Below are positions 8,913-18,777 of a DNA stretch of 34,607 nucleotides, one piece after another. The notes below the pieces were generated by a model that was given only the letters and a program-made list of their open reading frames with translations, ran no database searches and was not told where the DNA came from. The position numbers and the translations under genes are program-made. The stretch is from Candidatus Zixiibacteriota bacterium (GTDB lineage Bacteria > Zixibacteria > MSB-5A5 > GN15 > FEB-12), in assembly GCA_024277795.1 (NCBI GenBank), contig JAJRUL010000159.1:1-34607 (forward strand). Reading direction: 5' to 3'. The first letter of the stretch is position 1. Every line of letters begins with the position of its first letter.

Positions 8913-9674
8913 TCAACACAACAGATTCTCTGCACAATTAAGTATTAGTGATTGTGCCCTCCGAGTCCCCTTTCGTACTTCATCTGATTCAAAAGCGGGA
9001 TTCCAGTCATGCCATAGCTCGTCACTAATCACCAACACGTTACAAACAGAAACATCACGATATATACCAAGCGCATACATCGCTGAGGTTTCCATATCAA
9101 CCCCCAATACTCCCTGTTTCCGATATGCTTCTATCTTCGAATTGAGTTCGCGATACGGTGCATCTGTTGTCCAATGATGTCCTGTTGTAATTTCGATACC
9201 TTTGTCACGCGCTGTTGCCAGAATATAGCTCTTAAGCTCTTCATCAGGCACTAAGTCTACTGTATCATTCACATAGTGTTTTGATGTCCCCTCTTCACTT
9301 GTACACACAGTCGGCATAATCAATGATCCGATCGGCAATTCTTGCTGAAGCGATCCCGCCCAACCAAGTGCAATAAACTTTTTCGCTCCGCATGCAATAA
9401 GTTCTTCCATAGTCATAACTGAAGCTGCGGCACATACGGGCAGATTCAGAAATGATATGCGTAGAGCAGAAGATTGTAATGAATACAACATTGACCTGCT
9501 ACTCACCCAATTATCACATTTTGTCGCACCAACTTCTTCAGCCATTGATGTTATAACACCTTGCCACCATGACACAACCACAAGAGGAGCAATTCCAATC
9601 TCCCCTACAGTTATTCCACGTTTCTTAGCACAATAGTCGATATACACCTGAGGTGTTATACGTGCATCTGACAT
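8913..9674 (-). CDS. nucleoside (uridine/purine) phosphorylase family protein
   Basis: GWAGSLQQELPIGSLIMP, GVLGVDMETSAMYALG, VISDELWHDWNPAF are consistent with the PNP/UDP phosphorylase family. Confidence 0.85.
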   Translation of the reverse strand: MSDARITPQVYIDYCAKKRGITVGEIGIAPLVVVSWWQGVITSMAEEVGATKCDNWVSSRSMLYSLQSSALRISFLNLPVCAAASVMTMEELIACGAKKFIALGWAGSLQQELPIGSLIMPTVCTSEEGTSKHYVNDTVDLVPDEELKSYILATARDKGIEITTGHHWTTDAPYRELNSKIEAYRKQGVLGVDMETSAMYALGIYRDVSVCNVLVISDELWHDWNPAFESDEVRKGTRRAQSLILNCAENLLC

Positions 9675-9830
9675 AATAGGTCACTTTCGTTGTTATCTAT
9701 TGCCAATAATACACGCAATAAACAATACCTAATCAACCAAAAACCATCAGCCAGCAACCTAAAAGATTGTATTCCAACAATATAGCAACAGCTATCATGC
9801 AATAATAAACAGAATAGTCCATTTAATGTA

Positions 9831-9858
9831 TTGACAAAAATCTCATCGATTATATCTT
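9831..9858 (+). promoter_or_regulatory. predicted sigma-70 promoter for the lipoprotein gene
   Basis: TTGACA at 9831-9836, 16-nt spacer, TATCTT at 9853-9858, upstream of ATG 9926. Confidence 0.45.
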
Positions 9859-9925
9859 ATTTGTACGGAGTATCTACTAATGTACAGCTACTCTCTTATC
9901 GCAAAACTCTCTTGAGGATATACGT

Positions 9926-12442
9926 ATGAATCGCCATATCATAACTCTTCTTATTCTTGTTATTGGTCTGTCTCTTTCCTGTGGAAATGATTCTTCTACC
10001 AATCCACCAGCAACCAAAGTAGGATCGTGGGCTTTAAGTGTAAATGGATTACCGTCCGGTGTTGATGGCAATCTCATATTGACGGGGCCGAATAACTATA
10101 ACCGAAATCTAACTGGAAGCATCCAAATAAACGATCTCGAAATTGGAAACTATTTGTTACTGTGCGATACAGCCATACATGGCGTTGATACTCTCGTCCC
10201 TACTCCTGCTTCATTGGTGCTAACAATAACTCAGAATGATACCGTATCTACAACAGTTACATATTCACCCTCACAAATGACTCCAAAAGGATCACTTACT
10301 ATTACCATTACAGGTCTTCCTTCTGGAGAAACAGGCTATGTTCGATTGAGCGGTCCGGGTATTGCTGGGTACATTGAAGTTAATCAAACGACAATCTTTG
10401 ATTCACTTCAAATCGGAACTTTCCTTGTTGCCGCATACGGTATCACAGCATCAGACGGTCTTAACTATCGTCCAAAAATTGACTCTCAAACAGTCGTCGT
10501 ATCAACGACTCCCGCATCAGTCAATGTCGAATATGAACCACAATATGGTACAATTCAAATCAATGTTCAGGGCTTACCCTCGGGCGAGGATGCGGAAATT
10601 CGATTCTATGAAACAGGTCTCCCCGATAGCTACATTGGTATCAAAAAAACTGAACAGATCGACTCTGTTGCAGAGGGACAATATACTGTTCAGGCATTTG
10701 AAATCGAAGCGGGTGACGGAACTATCTATCGACCGGAACACTACTATCAGCCTGTTCAAGTGATGGGCCATCAACTCTCAACTGTTGATGTTGTTTACTT
10801 TCCCAAATATGGCAGTATTGCATTTACAGTAGGCGGTTTACCTCAAGGATTGTTTGCTGATGCTACGTTAGAGACACCAGATTTAGATTATGCTATATTA
10901 GAAAGTATCATTATTGACTCGCTCGAAGAAGGAAACTACACAGTTACTGCGAACGAAGTGACCGCTACAGATGGACAAGTATATAAACCGGATTTTGACT
11001 CTGCAACAGTTACAGTCAACGGCGGTCAAGTAACCAACTTCTCTATACAATATAAACCGAAATTCGGTAAGTTGGATTTAAGAATTACCGGCCTACCCAA
11101 TGAATTGGCGGGTGACGTTACCGTCACGAGAGACGACCTTGCGATTGTCGGTAAGTTTGGCGTTTCAACAATAATTGATTCGCTGGTTGAGGGAACATAC
11201 TGGGTTGTGAGCAAAGAAGTTGTGGATGGCAGTAATAATATCTACAAACCTGAGCGTGACAGCCTGCAAGTGTATATCATCCCACCTCAAACAGCTATAA
11301 TACACGTAAAGTACAAATCGAATTTGGGCTATTTGAAAATAGATATTTCAGGACTCCCCGACCAAACTGAAGCCGACATTCTCGTTGAGAAAGATGACTT
11401 GGGGTTTACCAAGCATGTCACATCTCCTGAAGTCATAGAGTTACTGGAAGAAGGCGCATACCGCATTATAATATATGAAGTAACTGACATGTCGAAAAAT
11501 GAGAGTTACTACCCCGCTCTTGATACTGCATGGAGAAGCATTACTGGTGGTGATACGACAAGTATAAATGTGATATACAAACCAGGATTCAGATTCGAAG
11601 TCTACGATGTCAACACTCCAGGCCGAATTCACGGGTATAGCACAGGTTGGTGCTGTCAAACATATAGTGATTGCTCAGAGTTCAATGGCTATACTGATTA
11701 TTTTGACTCAACAACGATGACCAACGGATATATCGTATATGGCTGTGATTCTATCTCCTCGATCAACATGATTACCGATTCTGGTTATAGTGCATCAGTA
11801 AGCCACACAGGAGATTTTGGCAATTCTCATGCAAGCCAACAGGTCGTCGTCTCAAGACAAGATAGAACAATATTTATTCAGAACAATCTTAATGCAATCG
11901 CTACAGTCCCATCCTGCGACGTCAATGGACACGCCATCTTCTACGCGAAAATTGACGGTGGCTATTACAAATCAGGAAATGCTGAGATATCTACCTCACC
12001 CAATGTTGTCCCTTCATACCTGATTATTGACATTAAGAACCCAAAACGTGATACCATAAAAGTCCAATTCGACTACACAGGATCTGGATCAGCTACCTAT
12101 GACCCGTCAGGTCCATCTATTTTTTCCGGTGGAGCATGGGGAGGAGCAAACCTAATCGTTACAGAAGCAGTCAACACATGTACATATTATTGGAGTAACT
12201 GGAATCAAATATACACATTCGGTTTCGGTACTGGTGATCCCAATCCATACGGAAACAGCGTATCTGGTTCAGAAGAAATAATCATCACAAATCCGAGAAC
12301 ACTCTTAAGCGTACAATATACAAATTCAGTTGAAGTGGCGTCATGGAAGAAAAATGAATCAGCTCCTGGAGACGGCGAAGGTGCAGGTACTGCTTCTCTT
12401 GCTTCTTCAGTTTTAATCACCGTTGAACAGATCAAAAAATAA
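9926..12442 (+). CDS. repeat-containing lipoprotein (838 aa)
   Basis: Lipobox MNRHIITLLILVIGLSLSCGNDSS; six ~86-aa repeats; C-terminal Cys-containing domain (YSTGWCCQTYSDCSEFNGYTD). Confidence 0.85.
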   Translation: MNRHIITLLILVIGLSLSCGNDSSTNPPATKVGSWALSVNGLPSGVDGNLILTGPNNYNRNLTGSIQINDLEIGNYLLLCDTAIHGVDTLVPTPASLVLTITQNDTVSTTVTYSPSQMTPKGSLTITITGLPSGETGYVRLSGPGIAGYIEVNQTTIFDSLQIGTFLVAAYGITASDGLNYRPKIDSQTVVVSTTPASVNVEYEPQYGTIQINVQGLPSGEDAEIRFYETGLPDSYIGIKKTEQIDSVAEGQYTVQAFEIEAGDGTIYRPEHYYQPVQVMGHQLSTVDVVYFPKYGSIAFTVGGLPQGLFADATLETPDLDYAILESIIIDSLEEGNYTVTANEVTATDGQVYKPDFDSATVTVNGGQVTNFSIQYKPKFGKLDLRITGLPNELAGDVTVTRDDLAIVGKFGVSTIIDSLVEGTYWVVSKEVVDGSNNIYKPERDSLQVYIIPPQTAIIHVKYKSNLGYLKIDISGLPDQTEADILVEKDDLGFTKHVTSPEVIELLEEGAYRIIIYEVTDMSKNESYYPALDTAWRSITGGDTTSINVIYKPGFRFEVYDVNTPGRIHGYSTGWCCQTYSDCSEFNGYTDYFDSTTMTNGYIVYGCDSISSINMITDSGYSASVSHTGDFGNSHASQQVVVSRQDRTIFIQNNLNAIATVPSCDVNGHAIFYAKIDGGYYKSGNAEISTSPNVVPSYLIIDIKNPKRDTIKVQFDYTGSGSATYDPSGPSIFSGGAWGGANLIVTEAVNTCTYYWSNWNQIYTFGFGTGDPNPYGNSVSGSEEIIITNPRTLLSVQYTNSVEVASWKKNESAPGDGEGAGTASLASSVLITVEQIKK
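10022..11587 (+). repeat. six diverged ~86-aa 'G-x-I-x-GLP-x-G' beta-sandwich-like repeats in the lipoprotein
   Basis: Repeats begin GSWALSVNGLPSG, GSLTITITGLPSG, GTIQINVQGLPSG, GSIAFTVGGLPQG, GKLDLRITGLPNE, GYLKIDISGLPDQ. Each has an 'I(D/E)xLxEGxYxV...YxPxxDS...V.Y.P' continuation. Confidence 0.85.
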
Positions 12443-12536
12443 TAACAAACAATAAGAGAGTAACGCGCCTATACTTTCACACCACTGATGAAAACGCATT
12501 ATAGAGTAGATTTGATCCTCTCAACTGATCAAAACA

Positions 12537-14114
12537 CTACTTAACTAAAAGCATTTTCTTAGTTAGAGCCAAATCTCCAGCAGTTATACGGTAGAAATAC
12601 AGACCGCTTGCAACTTGATTCCCCGTATCATCACGACCATCCCAACTGACCGAGTGCCTACCAACAGACTTAACCCCAAGATTAACAAACCGAATTTGTT
12701 TTCCTAGTGTATTAAAAATTGTGACTGTCACCTCACAAGAGGATGGAAGATTAAATGAAATATATGTTATCGGATTAAATGGATTCGGGTAGTTCTGAGC
12801 AACAGTAAACGTTTTTGGCAATTCGGTATCCAAATTTGAGTCAAAAATATCTGTGGGGATACTATCACAAACATCTCCTACCCCATTACCATCGCTGTCC
12901 AATTGATCAGCATTGGCAATCGACGGACAATTATCATTATAGTCGATTATCCCATCGAAATCTGAATCTACAAAACCCGTATAAGCAAACGCCCCCATAT
13001 CGTTCCGAGTTCCATCCTGATCAAGATAGGCGTAATCGGGACTCCCTGCATCAATGCATTGAGATGAAACGCTCAAGTAATACTCCGAGCCTGAATATGG
13101 CATAAACTGCGGATCAGCGAAGATTGTACCAGCACCAGGGAGGACACCATAATAATCACCGAGTTGATTGCTAAATGTATTGTTGTATTCGGCGACGGCA
13201 CCCGATGCATCACGAATATACACCCCCCATCCTGAGTTGAATGCAAAAATGTTATTGCGAATATAAATACGTGTAGAATGTGTCTTATGAATACAATCAT
13301 GACATCCTGAGAATGTATTGTTTTCAATCCGTACATGTGCTGAACTTGTCTTAACCGTGAGAGCAACATCAGTACAGTTGTTGAATAAGCAATGAGTAAC
13401 AAGTGTCGAATCTGAATCACCACAAATCTTGACATTACTATTATTAAAACTGCACCGTCGAATGACTGATATATTGTCATGATCGACATAAAATAACGCA
13501 GTATCAAATCGACAGTCTTCAATCAACATCGACTGCTTATATAAGTACAGTGTGGAACCTGTTCGAAACCAACAGTTTTTTATAACCCCGCTTTTACCAC
13601 TATTATTTACTCTCAATCTTATGAACGAGCAACTGTCAATCGTTACTTCAGTACTGTCAGGCAGTGAAATTGCCGGAAATCCTCCTAGTGAGTCAAATGT
13701 AAACCCTTTGATTGTTGACAGATTGCGAAGTGACATCGGAAACTTTACAATCGGAACTGCAGGATATCGTCCAACTAATGTTGTCACATCATAACCATCA
13801 GCAGACATCAACACGATTGATGCACTCCCAAAAACAATATGCTCAGTATATACTCCGGGATGGACAAGAACAGTATCCCCATCGACTGCAATCTGTACAG
13901 CGTGTTGAATTGTCGCAAACGGTTGAATGATAGTCCCGTCACCTGAAGTATCACTTCCTGACTGAGAGACATGGATAACTGTCCCAGCTTGCACCGAACT
14001 TGTAACCACCTTCAAGCTGGAGGTTGTCCACTGATCTGACTGAGTAGTCTTTGCTGACACATGAGCAATGAGAAATACTATTACTACAATTACAAATGAA
14101 ATGATTTGTTTCAT
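12537..14114 (-). CDS. secreted right-handed beta-helix protein with thrombospondin type-3-like Ca-binding segment and T9SS/FlgD-like C-terminal sorting domain
   Basis: Signal peptide; GDGTIIQPFATIQHAVQIAVDGDTVLVHPGVYTEHI; DSDFDGIIDYNDNCPSIANADQLDSDGNGVGDVCD; C-terminus QNYPNPFNPITYISFNLPSS...SGLYFYRITAGDLALTKKMLLVK. Confidence 0.9.
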   Translation of the reverse strand: MKQIISFVIVVIVFLIAHVSAKTTQSDQWTTSSLKVVTSSVQAGTVIHVSQSGSDTSGDGTIIQPFATIQHAVQIAVDGDTVLVHPGVYTEHIVFGSASIVLMSADGYDVTTLVGRYPAVPIVKFPMSLRNLSTIKGFTFDSLGGFPAISLPDSTEVTIDSCSFIRLRVNNSGKSGVIKNCWFRTGSTLYLYKQSMLIEDCRFDTALFYVDHDNISVIRRCSFNNSNVKICGDSDSTLVTHCLFNNCTDVALTVKTSSAHVRIENNTFSGCHDCIHKTHSTRIYIRNNIFAFNSGWGVYIRDASGAVAEYNNTFSNQLGDYYGVLPGAGTIFADPQFMPYSGSEYYLSVSSQCIDAGSPDYAYLDQDGTRNDMGAFAYTGFVDSDFDGIIDYNDNCPSIANADQLDSDGNGVGDVCDSIPTDIFDSNLDTELPKTFTVAQNYPNPFNPITYISFNLPSSCEVTVTIFNTLGKQIRFVNLGVKSVGRHSVSWDGRDDTGNQVASGLYFYRITAGDLALTKKMLLVK

Positions 14115-14299
14115 GATGCACCCTACATTTTTTTATGTTAACAACAGATATGTTGCATTACAGCAATATTGATGTCAACAAAATGATCCTAGACATTCTT
14201 ATCTTACATAAGTCTATTCCTTCAGCTTCTCGGAGAAGTTTCATTGTTGTGACTAGATCGACAAGTTTTCAAGCACAATACTTGACATGAAAAAGTAAC

Positions 14300-14383
14300 T
14301 GCCGAAGGGGGGACTCGAACCCCCACTCTCCAAGGAGAACTGCGCCCTGAACGCAGCGCGTCTACCAATTTCACCACTTCGGC
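14300..14383 (-). tRNA. tRNA-Leu (anticodon CAG)
   Basis: Minus strand GCCGAAG ... CTGCG-TTCAGGG-CGCAG anticodon arm, long variable arm TTCTCCTTGGAGAG, GGGGGTTCGAGTCCCCC T-arm, CTTCGGC-A acceptor; no encoded CCA. Confidence 0.95.
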
Positions 14384-14550
14384 AATATCTCACGAATCAC
14401 GATGATCCGCACAGGGAACGCAATATAATCGGGTCGACAAAAAAATCAACAGGATTCTTGATTGTACTAAAGCAACAAGCTAAAGCACGACAAAAGAAAA
14501 AAGCCTGATCTTGTTATTGTTTTGCCGATACATTTGAGTATTCTATTACT

Positions 14551-15885
14551 ATGGCTTACTCAAAAACATTCAACCAAAAGCATATACATACAATAGATCT
14601 GACCCTCATCTTTTTTATCGCTCTCGTACTTCGGCTTATCATGCTCACTTTCAGTGTAGAACAATCAGGTTTTGATGCCTTTTGGTCTTCGACTGTTGAT
14701 ACTGTCAATTATTTCAGTATTGCCAATGACTTCTTAGACGGAACAAATTATGCCGAGAGATTCTTATTCATTTTTGGACCGGGGTTTGGTGCATATTTGG
14801 CCTTGATCATGACAGTCTGCGGAGAACATATTTTCCCAATCCTCTTCATAAACATAATAATATCAGCCTCTTCCTGTTGTTTAATGTACCTGCTTGCCAA
14901 TCATCTGTTTCATAACCGACTCGTTTCAATAATAGCAAGTCTCCTCATGGTAGTTTCATATACAGCAATTTCCCTGAGTATCATCGTCCTATCCGACACA
15001 CTCTTCTTCTTCCTCTTCTTGTTATCACTATACACTCTCCTAACAGGCATACAAAAAAACAGACGACTATACTTCATATGTTCAGGTTTGTTCATGGGTT
15101 ATGCAATCCTCGTTCGATCGATTGGGCAGTTCTGGTTTGTACCTATTGCAATCATTATTCTTCTGTCGTTGACCTATCATAGAACTATGAAAGTTCGGGA
15201 TATCTATAACTACAACAAGGAGATTATTCAAAAAGGTGCAATAACGATCGCAATCATTCTGATTGTCATATGTACTGTGTCAATAAGGAACTATACAGTC
15301 CATAACGTATTTGCTATCACATCAACTGCCTCAGGAGGACTAGCCAATGTAGCCGCTTTTACATATGAATTACTCGATGGAACACCACGTCGTGCAGTAC
15401 GAACACAATGGTATAACGATTTTATGGAAGAGAACAATCGAGAGAGCATAACAGAAAAAGAGATGCACATAATCAACCAAAAAAAGGCTATCACAACTTT
15501 CTTACACCATCCGATAACAATGATTCAATCTCATTTATTAACAGCATGGACTAATGCAAACGAAATCAATAGTCTCAATAGAATACTATTTCCAAAAACG
15601 AAGAAGTTCGCAATTAAGATTGAACATTTCATTAGAAACTACAAACTCAATTACAGTGGCTTCATTTTGACAATACTCGGCCTTATTCTTCTTGCTATAA
15701 ATAGGCATCACAAAACAATGGCCATTATTGCACTAATCTATGCCTATTATTTCGTAATGATCGGTTCATATTATTGGCAAGGATCTCGACTCTTCTTCCC
15801 AGCCGAAATCGCATCATCTCTATCAATTGCTTATCTACTCGTGTACTGTTTTCAAAAAATAAAAAGAAGGCTATATAATACTTAG
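14551..15885 (+). CDS. multi-pass membrane glycosyltransferase-like protein (GT39/ArnT-like architecture)
   Basis: About 10 hydrophobic helices; N-terminal ALVLRLIMLTFSVEQSGFDAFW; early acidic loop residues (DTVNYFSIANDFLDGTNY) typical of dolichyl-P-mannose-type transferases. Confidence 0.65.
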   Translation: MAYSKTFNQKHIHTIDLTLIFFIALVLRLIMLTFSVEQSGFDAFWSSTVDTVNYFSIANDFLDGTNYAERFLFIFGPGFGAYLALIMTVCGEHIFPILFINIIISASSCCLMYLLANHLFHNRLVSIIASLLMVVSYTAISLSIIVLSDTLFFFLFLLSLYTLLTGIQKNRRLYFICSGLFMGYAILVRSIGQFWFVPIAIIILLSLTYHRTMKVRDIYNYNKEIIQKGAITIAIILIVICTVSIRNYTVHNVFAITSTASGGLANVAAFTYELLDGTPRRAVRTQWYNDFMEENNRESITEKEMHIINQKKAITTFLHHPITMIQSHLLTAWTNANEINSLNRILFPKTKKFAIKIEHFIRNYKLNYSGFILTILGLILLAINRHHKTMAIIALIYAYYFVMIGSYYWQGSRLFFPAEIASSLSIAYLLVYCFQKIKRRLYNT

Positions 15886-15922
15886 TTCATACTACAAGTA
15901 GAGCTTCAATGATTGCACAATA

Positions 15923-15956
15923 AAACCGCCAAGTCATTCACACAACTTGGCGGTTT
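15923..15956. terminator. bidirectional rho-independent terminator
   Basis: AAACCGCCAAGT / ACTTGGCGGTTT perfect 12-bp stem with a 10-nt loop, between convergent genes ending at 15885 (+) and 15984 (-). Confidence 0.9.
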
Positions 15957-15983
15957 CGTCACGTTCAATACAACTATTGAATG

Positions 15984-16838
15984 TTAGTTCAGATACGCTC
16001 TGAGTGAGCGACTACGTGAAGCATGGCGAAGTCGACGAATCGCTTTTTCTTTGATCTGTCGAACTCGCTCACGAGTTAAAGAAAACCTTGCGCCAATCTC
16101 TTCAAGCGTCAACGATTTCTCATGAGAAAGACCAAAATACAAATTGATCACTTCTGCTTCACGCCCCGTCAGTGAATCCAAGGCCTTTTCAATTTCAACC
16201 CGTAATGAATCTTTCAATAGTGATTCATCGGGTGATGGCTGGAATTCATCCTCGAGCACATCAATAAGAGAGTTATCCTCTGAGACCGAAAACGGCGCAT
16301 CCAAAGACAGATGCGAGTTTGAGATCTTCAGTGTGTCAGCAACCTCTCCTTCTGTTAGCTCAAGCTCTTTGGCAATTTCCTCTGGTGATGGAACTCTTCC
16401 GAGTCCCTGTTCCAGACGACTGGAAATCTTACCAATCTTATGAAGCGTTCCTACCCTATTAAGCGGTAAGCGGACAATTCGGCTCTGCTCGGCCAATGCC
16501 TGCAAAATCGCCTGACGAATCCACCAAACCGCATAGGAAATAAATTTGAATCCGCGAGTCTCATCAAAACGCTTGGCCGCTTTAATAAGGCCTATATTGC
16601 CTTCATTGATTAGATCGGCCAGGGAGAGACCCTGATTCTGATACTGTTTTGCCACAGATACAACAAAGCGAAGATTGGCTTTTGTTAGCTTCTCCAGGGC
16701 TTTTTGGCTACCCTGCTTGATTTTTCGAGCCAACCGCACTTCTTCCGCGGCATTAATGAGAGGAGTTTCCCCGATTTCACGAAGGTACAGATCGAGTGAA
16801 CGATCTTCATCGCGATACTTGAGGGATTGTTTAGCCAC
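15984..16838 (-). CDS. rpoD: RNA polymerase sigma-70 factor, short RpoD/SigA type
   Basis: [114 protein letters not shown]; no region 1.1. Confidence 0.93.
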   Translation of the reverse strand: MAKQSLKYRDEDRSLDLYLREIGETPLINAAEEVRLARKIKQGSQKALEKLTKANLRFVVSVAKQYQNQGLSLADLINEGNIGLIKAAKRFDETRGFKFISYAVWWIRQAILQALAEQSRIVRLPLNRVGTLHKIGKISSRLEQGLGRVPSPEEIAKELELTEGEVADTLKISNSHLSLDAPFSVSEDNSLIDVLEDEFQPSPDESLLKDSLRVEIEKALDSLTGREAEVINLYFGLSHEKSLTLEEIGARFSLTRERVRQIKEKAIRRLRHASRSRSLRAYLN

Positions 16839-16935
16839 TTTCTGTGTCTTACTCCTTACTTAAGGTTCACCAATGCAATCGTTCATACCTTGCCGATTGC
16901 CATATATCCACAAGAATGCTCACGCAAGCACTCAA

Positions 16936-18429
16936 TTATGGTCTTAATACTCTCCGCGCAGGCGTACCGTCTGGTTGTTGTACAATCAACGGAATCCTTT
17001 TACCTGCACTCTTGAGCTTACCAGCCAAAGGAGTAAACTCCTTCAAAGACGCTACCGCATGTTTATCAACAAGGATAATAATCGTCCCTCTGGTTATTGA
17101 TGCCCGATCGGCTGAACTGCCACGTTCAACATTTCGGACGTATAAACCCGGTACATGTTCAACACCAAGTTTATCTGCAAGTTCCTCAGTAAAATCAACC
17201 AATTCCATACCAAGCCAGAGATAACCTCTCGGTAATTCTCGCTCTACTCGTCTATTTCTACCCGAAACATACCAGTCCCTATCACCAATATCTGCCCGTA
17301 AGCTCTTATGAGAGCCATTCCGTACCAATTCAATCGGTACAGCCTCCCCGACCTTCATCGTCGAAACAAGTACAGATAACTGTCCCGCATTGACAACATC
17401 CTGGTCACCAAAACCTACTATAATATCACCTTTTTTAATACCCGCATTCTCAGCAGGTGATCCACTAAATACGGAATCAATACGAACACCCTTAACGGCA
17501 TCTAAACCTTGTCGTTTCGCTTCACGCTCACTGACATTATTTAGCCATACCCCAAGCCAACCACGAGAAACATGACCTGTTGCAATCAAATCAGGAGTAA
17601 TAGCCCTTGCCAGATTGATCGGAATAGCAAAACCAATTCCGACAGACCCGCCAGACGGTGATGAAATAGCTGAGTTTACACCGATACATTCACCTCTCAG
17701 ATTCAACAACGGTCCGCCTGAGTTACCTGGATTAATAGAAGCATCGGTTTGAATATAGTACTGGTAATACGGCGTTTCACGTCCAAAATTCAACTGACTA
17801 CGACCAATGGCTGAAATCACCCCCACAGTCACTGTTCTGTCTAACCCCTGCTGAGGAAATGGATTCCCGATGGCAATCGCCCAATCCCCTACCTTAAGGT
17901 GATCTGAATTCCCAAATGAAATTGTAGTTATCTGTTCTTGAGGCTCCACCTTCAGAACAGCAAGATCAGTCTCAGGATCAGTACCGACTACCACAGCCTC
18001 ATATTCAAAGCCAGAAGCTGTACGAACAGTTACTCTAATCGCATTTTCAACCACATGATTGTTCGTAAGGATATATCCGTCTTCACGAAAAAAGAAACCT
18101 GAGCCCGACGATGTCCCCTGTCCATTGCCTCCTCGATGCCAAAATGACCTCGGCTCCTGACGAGTCCTCGCAGATATATTGACTACTGCATCTTGCACCT
18201 GCTCAACAACCGCCACAAACGGTGATTCTTGAACACCATCCCGATTTACAACAGGATGCAAACCGGTTTCTACAATATTCGGAGATTGTCTTGCAACTGA
18301 TTCAGTCGGAAGATTCAATCCTGAAGCAATCAGAATCCCGATCAATATACTCACTATGGCGACAGATCCATATGTCGCGTATCGTAATCCCCCACGACCT
18401 TTTCTGGTGGAGAATCTGCTCATTTTCAC
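16936..18429 (-). CDS. degP: periplasmic serine endoprotease DegP/HtrA family (trypsin-like plus two PDZ)
   Basis: TNNHVVENA, DPETDLAVLKVE, NPGNSGGPLLNL triad contexts intact; two PDZ-like segments. Confidence 0.93.
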   Translation of the reverse strand: MKMSRFSTRKGRGGLRYATYGSVAIVSILIGILIASGLNLPTESVARQSPNIVETGLHPVVNRDGVQESPFVAVVEQVQDAVVNISARTRQEPRSFWHRGGNGQGTSSGSGFFFREDGYILTNNHVVENAIRVTVRTASGFEYEAVVVGTDPETDLAVLKVEPQEQITTISFGNSDHLKVGDWAIAIGNPFPQQGLDRTVTVGVISAIGRSQLNFGRETPYYQYYIQTDASINPGNSGGPLLNLRGECIGVNSAISSPSGGSVGIGFAIPINLARAITPDLIATGHVSRGWLGVWLNNVSEREAKRQGLDAVKGVRIDSVFSGSPAENAGIKKGDIIVGFGDQDVVNAGQLSVLVSTMKVGEAVPIELVRNGSHKSLRADIGDRDWYVSGRNRRVERELPRGYLWLGMELVDFTEELADKLGVEHVPGLYVRNVERGSSADRASITRGTIIILVDKHAVASLKEFTPLAGKLKSAGKRIPLIVQQPDGTPARRVLRP

Positions 18430-18593
18430 CTCTATGCTCCCTCCAATCAGACAGCCAAGGAGTATAAGCTATTGACTGCCATAAGTCAATTGAAAACTTG
18501 AATTATTTTATCTCTACTCACTACATATTTATAACGTTGAAACGTGCAAAGAGATTCAAAAAAAGGTGGAAAATCATCTTTACGACCGAAAAG

Positions 18594-18664
18594 CATGAGC
18601 GAAGCAATCTCTACTTCACATCCAACAAGATCGCCACGTCGCTATCGCTCCTCGCGATGACACA
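18594..18664. repeat. dispersed palindromic repeat element of the 'GTCATTGCGAGGAGCGAAGCGACGTGGCAATC' type
   Basis: Minus strand reads TGTCATCGCGAGGAGCGATAGCGACGTGGCGATCTTGTTGGATGTGAAGTAGAGATTGCTTCGCTCAT, matching the shape of a widespread intergenic repeat (left arm, variable spacer, AGATTGCTTCGCTC right arm). Confidence 0.7.
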
Positions 18665-18777
18665 AATGCTTAAAGATTCGCCTTTAAACCCACCATTTTC
18701 TTTGTTTGTCTTTGTCTTCCCCTCACCCACGATACGATATTGACTTTTGCTGTGGCCCGCTCTACCTTCATCTATAT

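Noticed and set aside
13073-13522. 149-aa ORF within the beta-helix gene
   Set aside because: Same-strand alternate frame of a supported CDS; low-complexity hydrophobic translation.
15984-16838. Sigma factor considered as an alternative (RpoS-like) factor
   Set aside because: Short RpoD without region 1.1 is typical for Bacteroidetes/FCB primary sigma factors; nothing here indicates a specialised role.
18498-18743. 81-aa plus-strand ORF spanning the intergenic repeat
   Set aside because: Its sequence is explained by the dispersed palindromic repeat and AT-rich intergenic DNA; no domain features.
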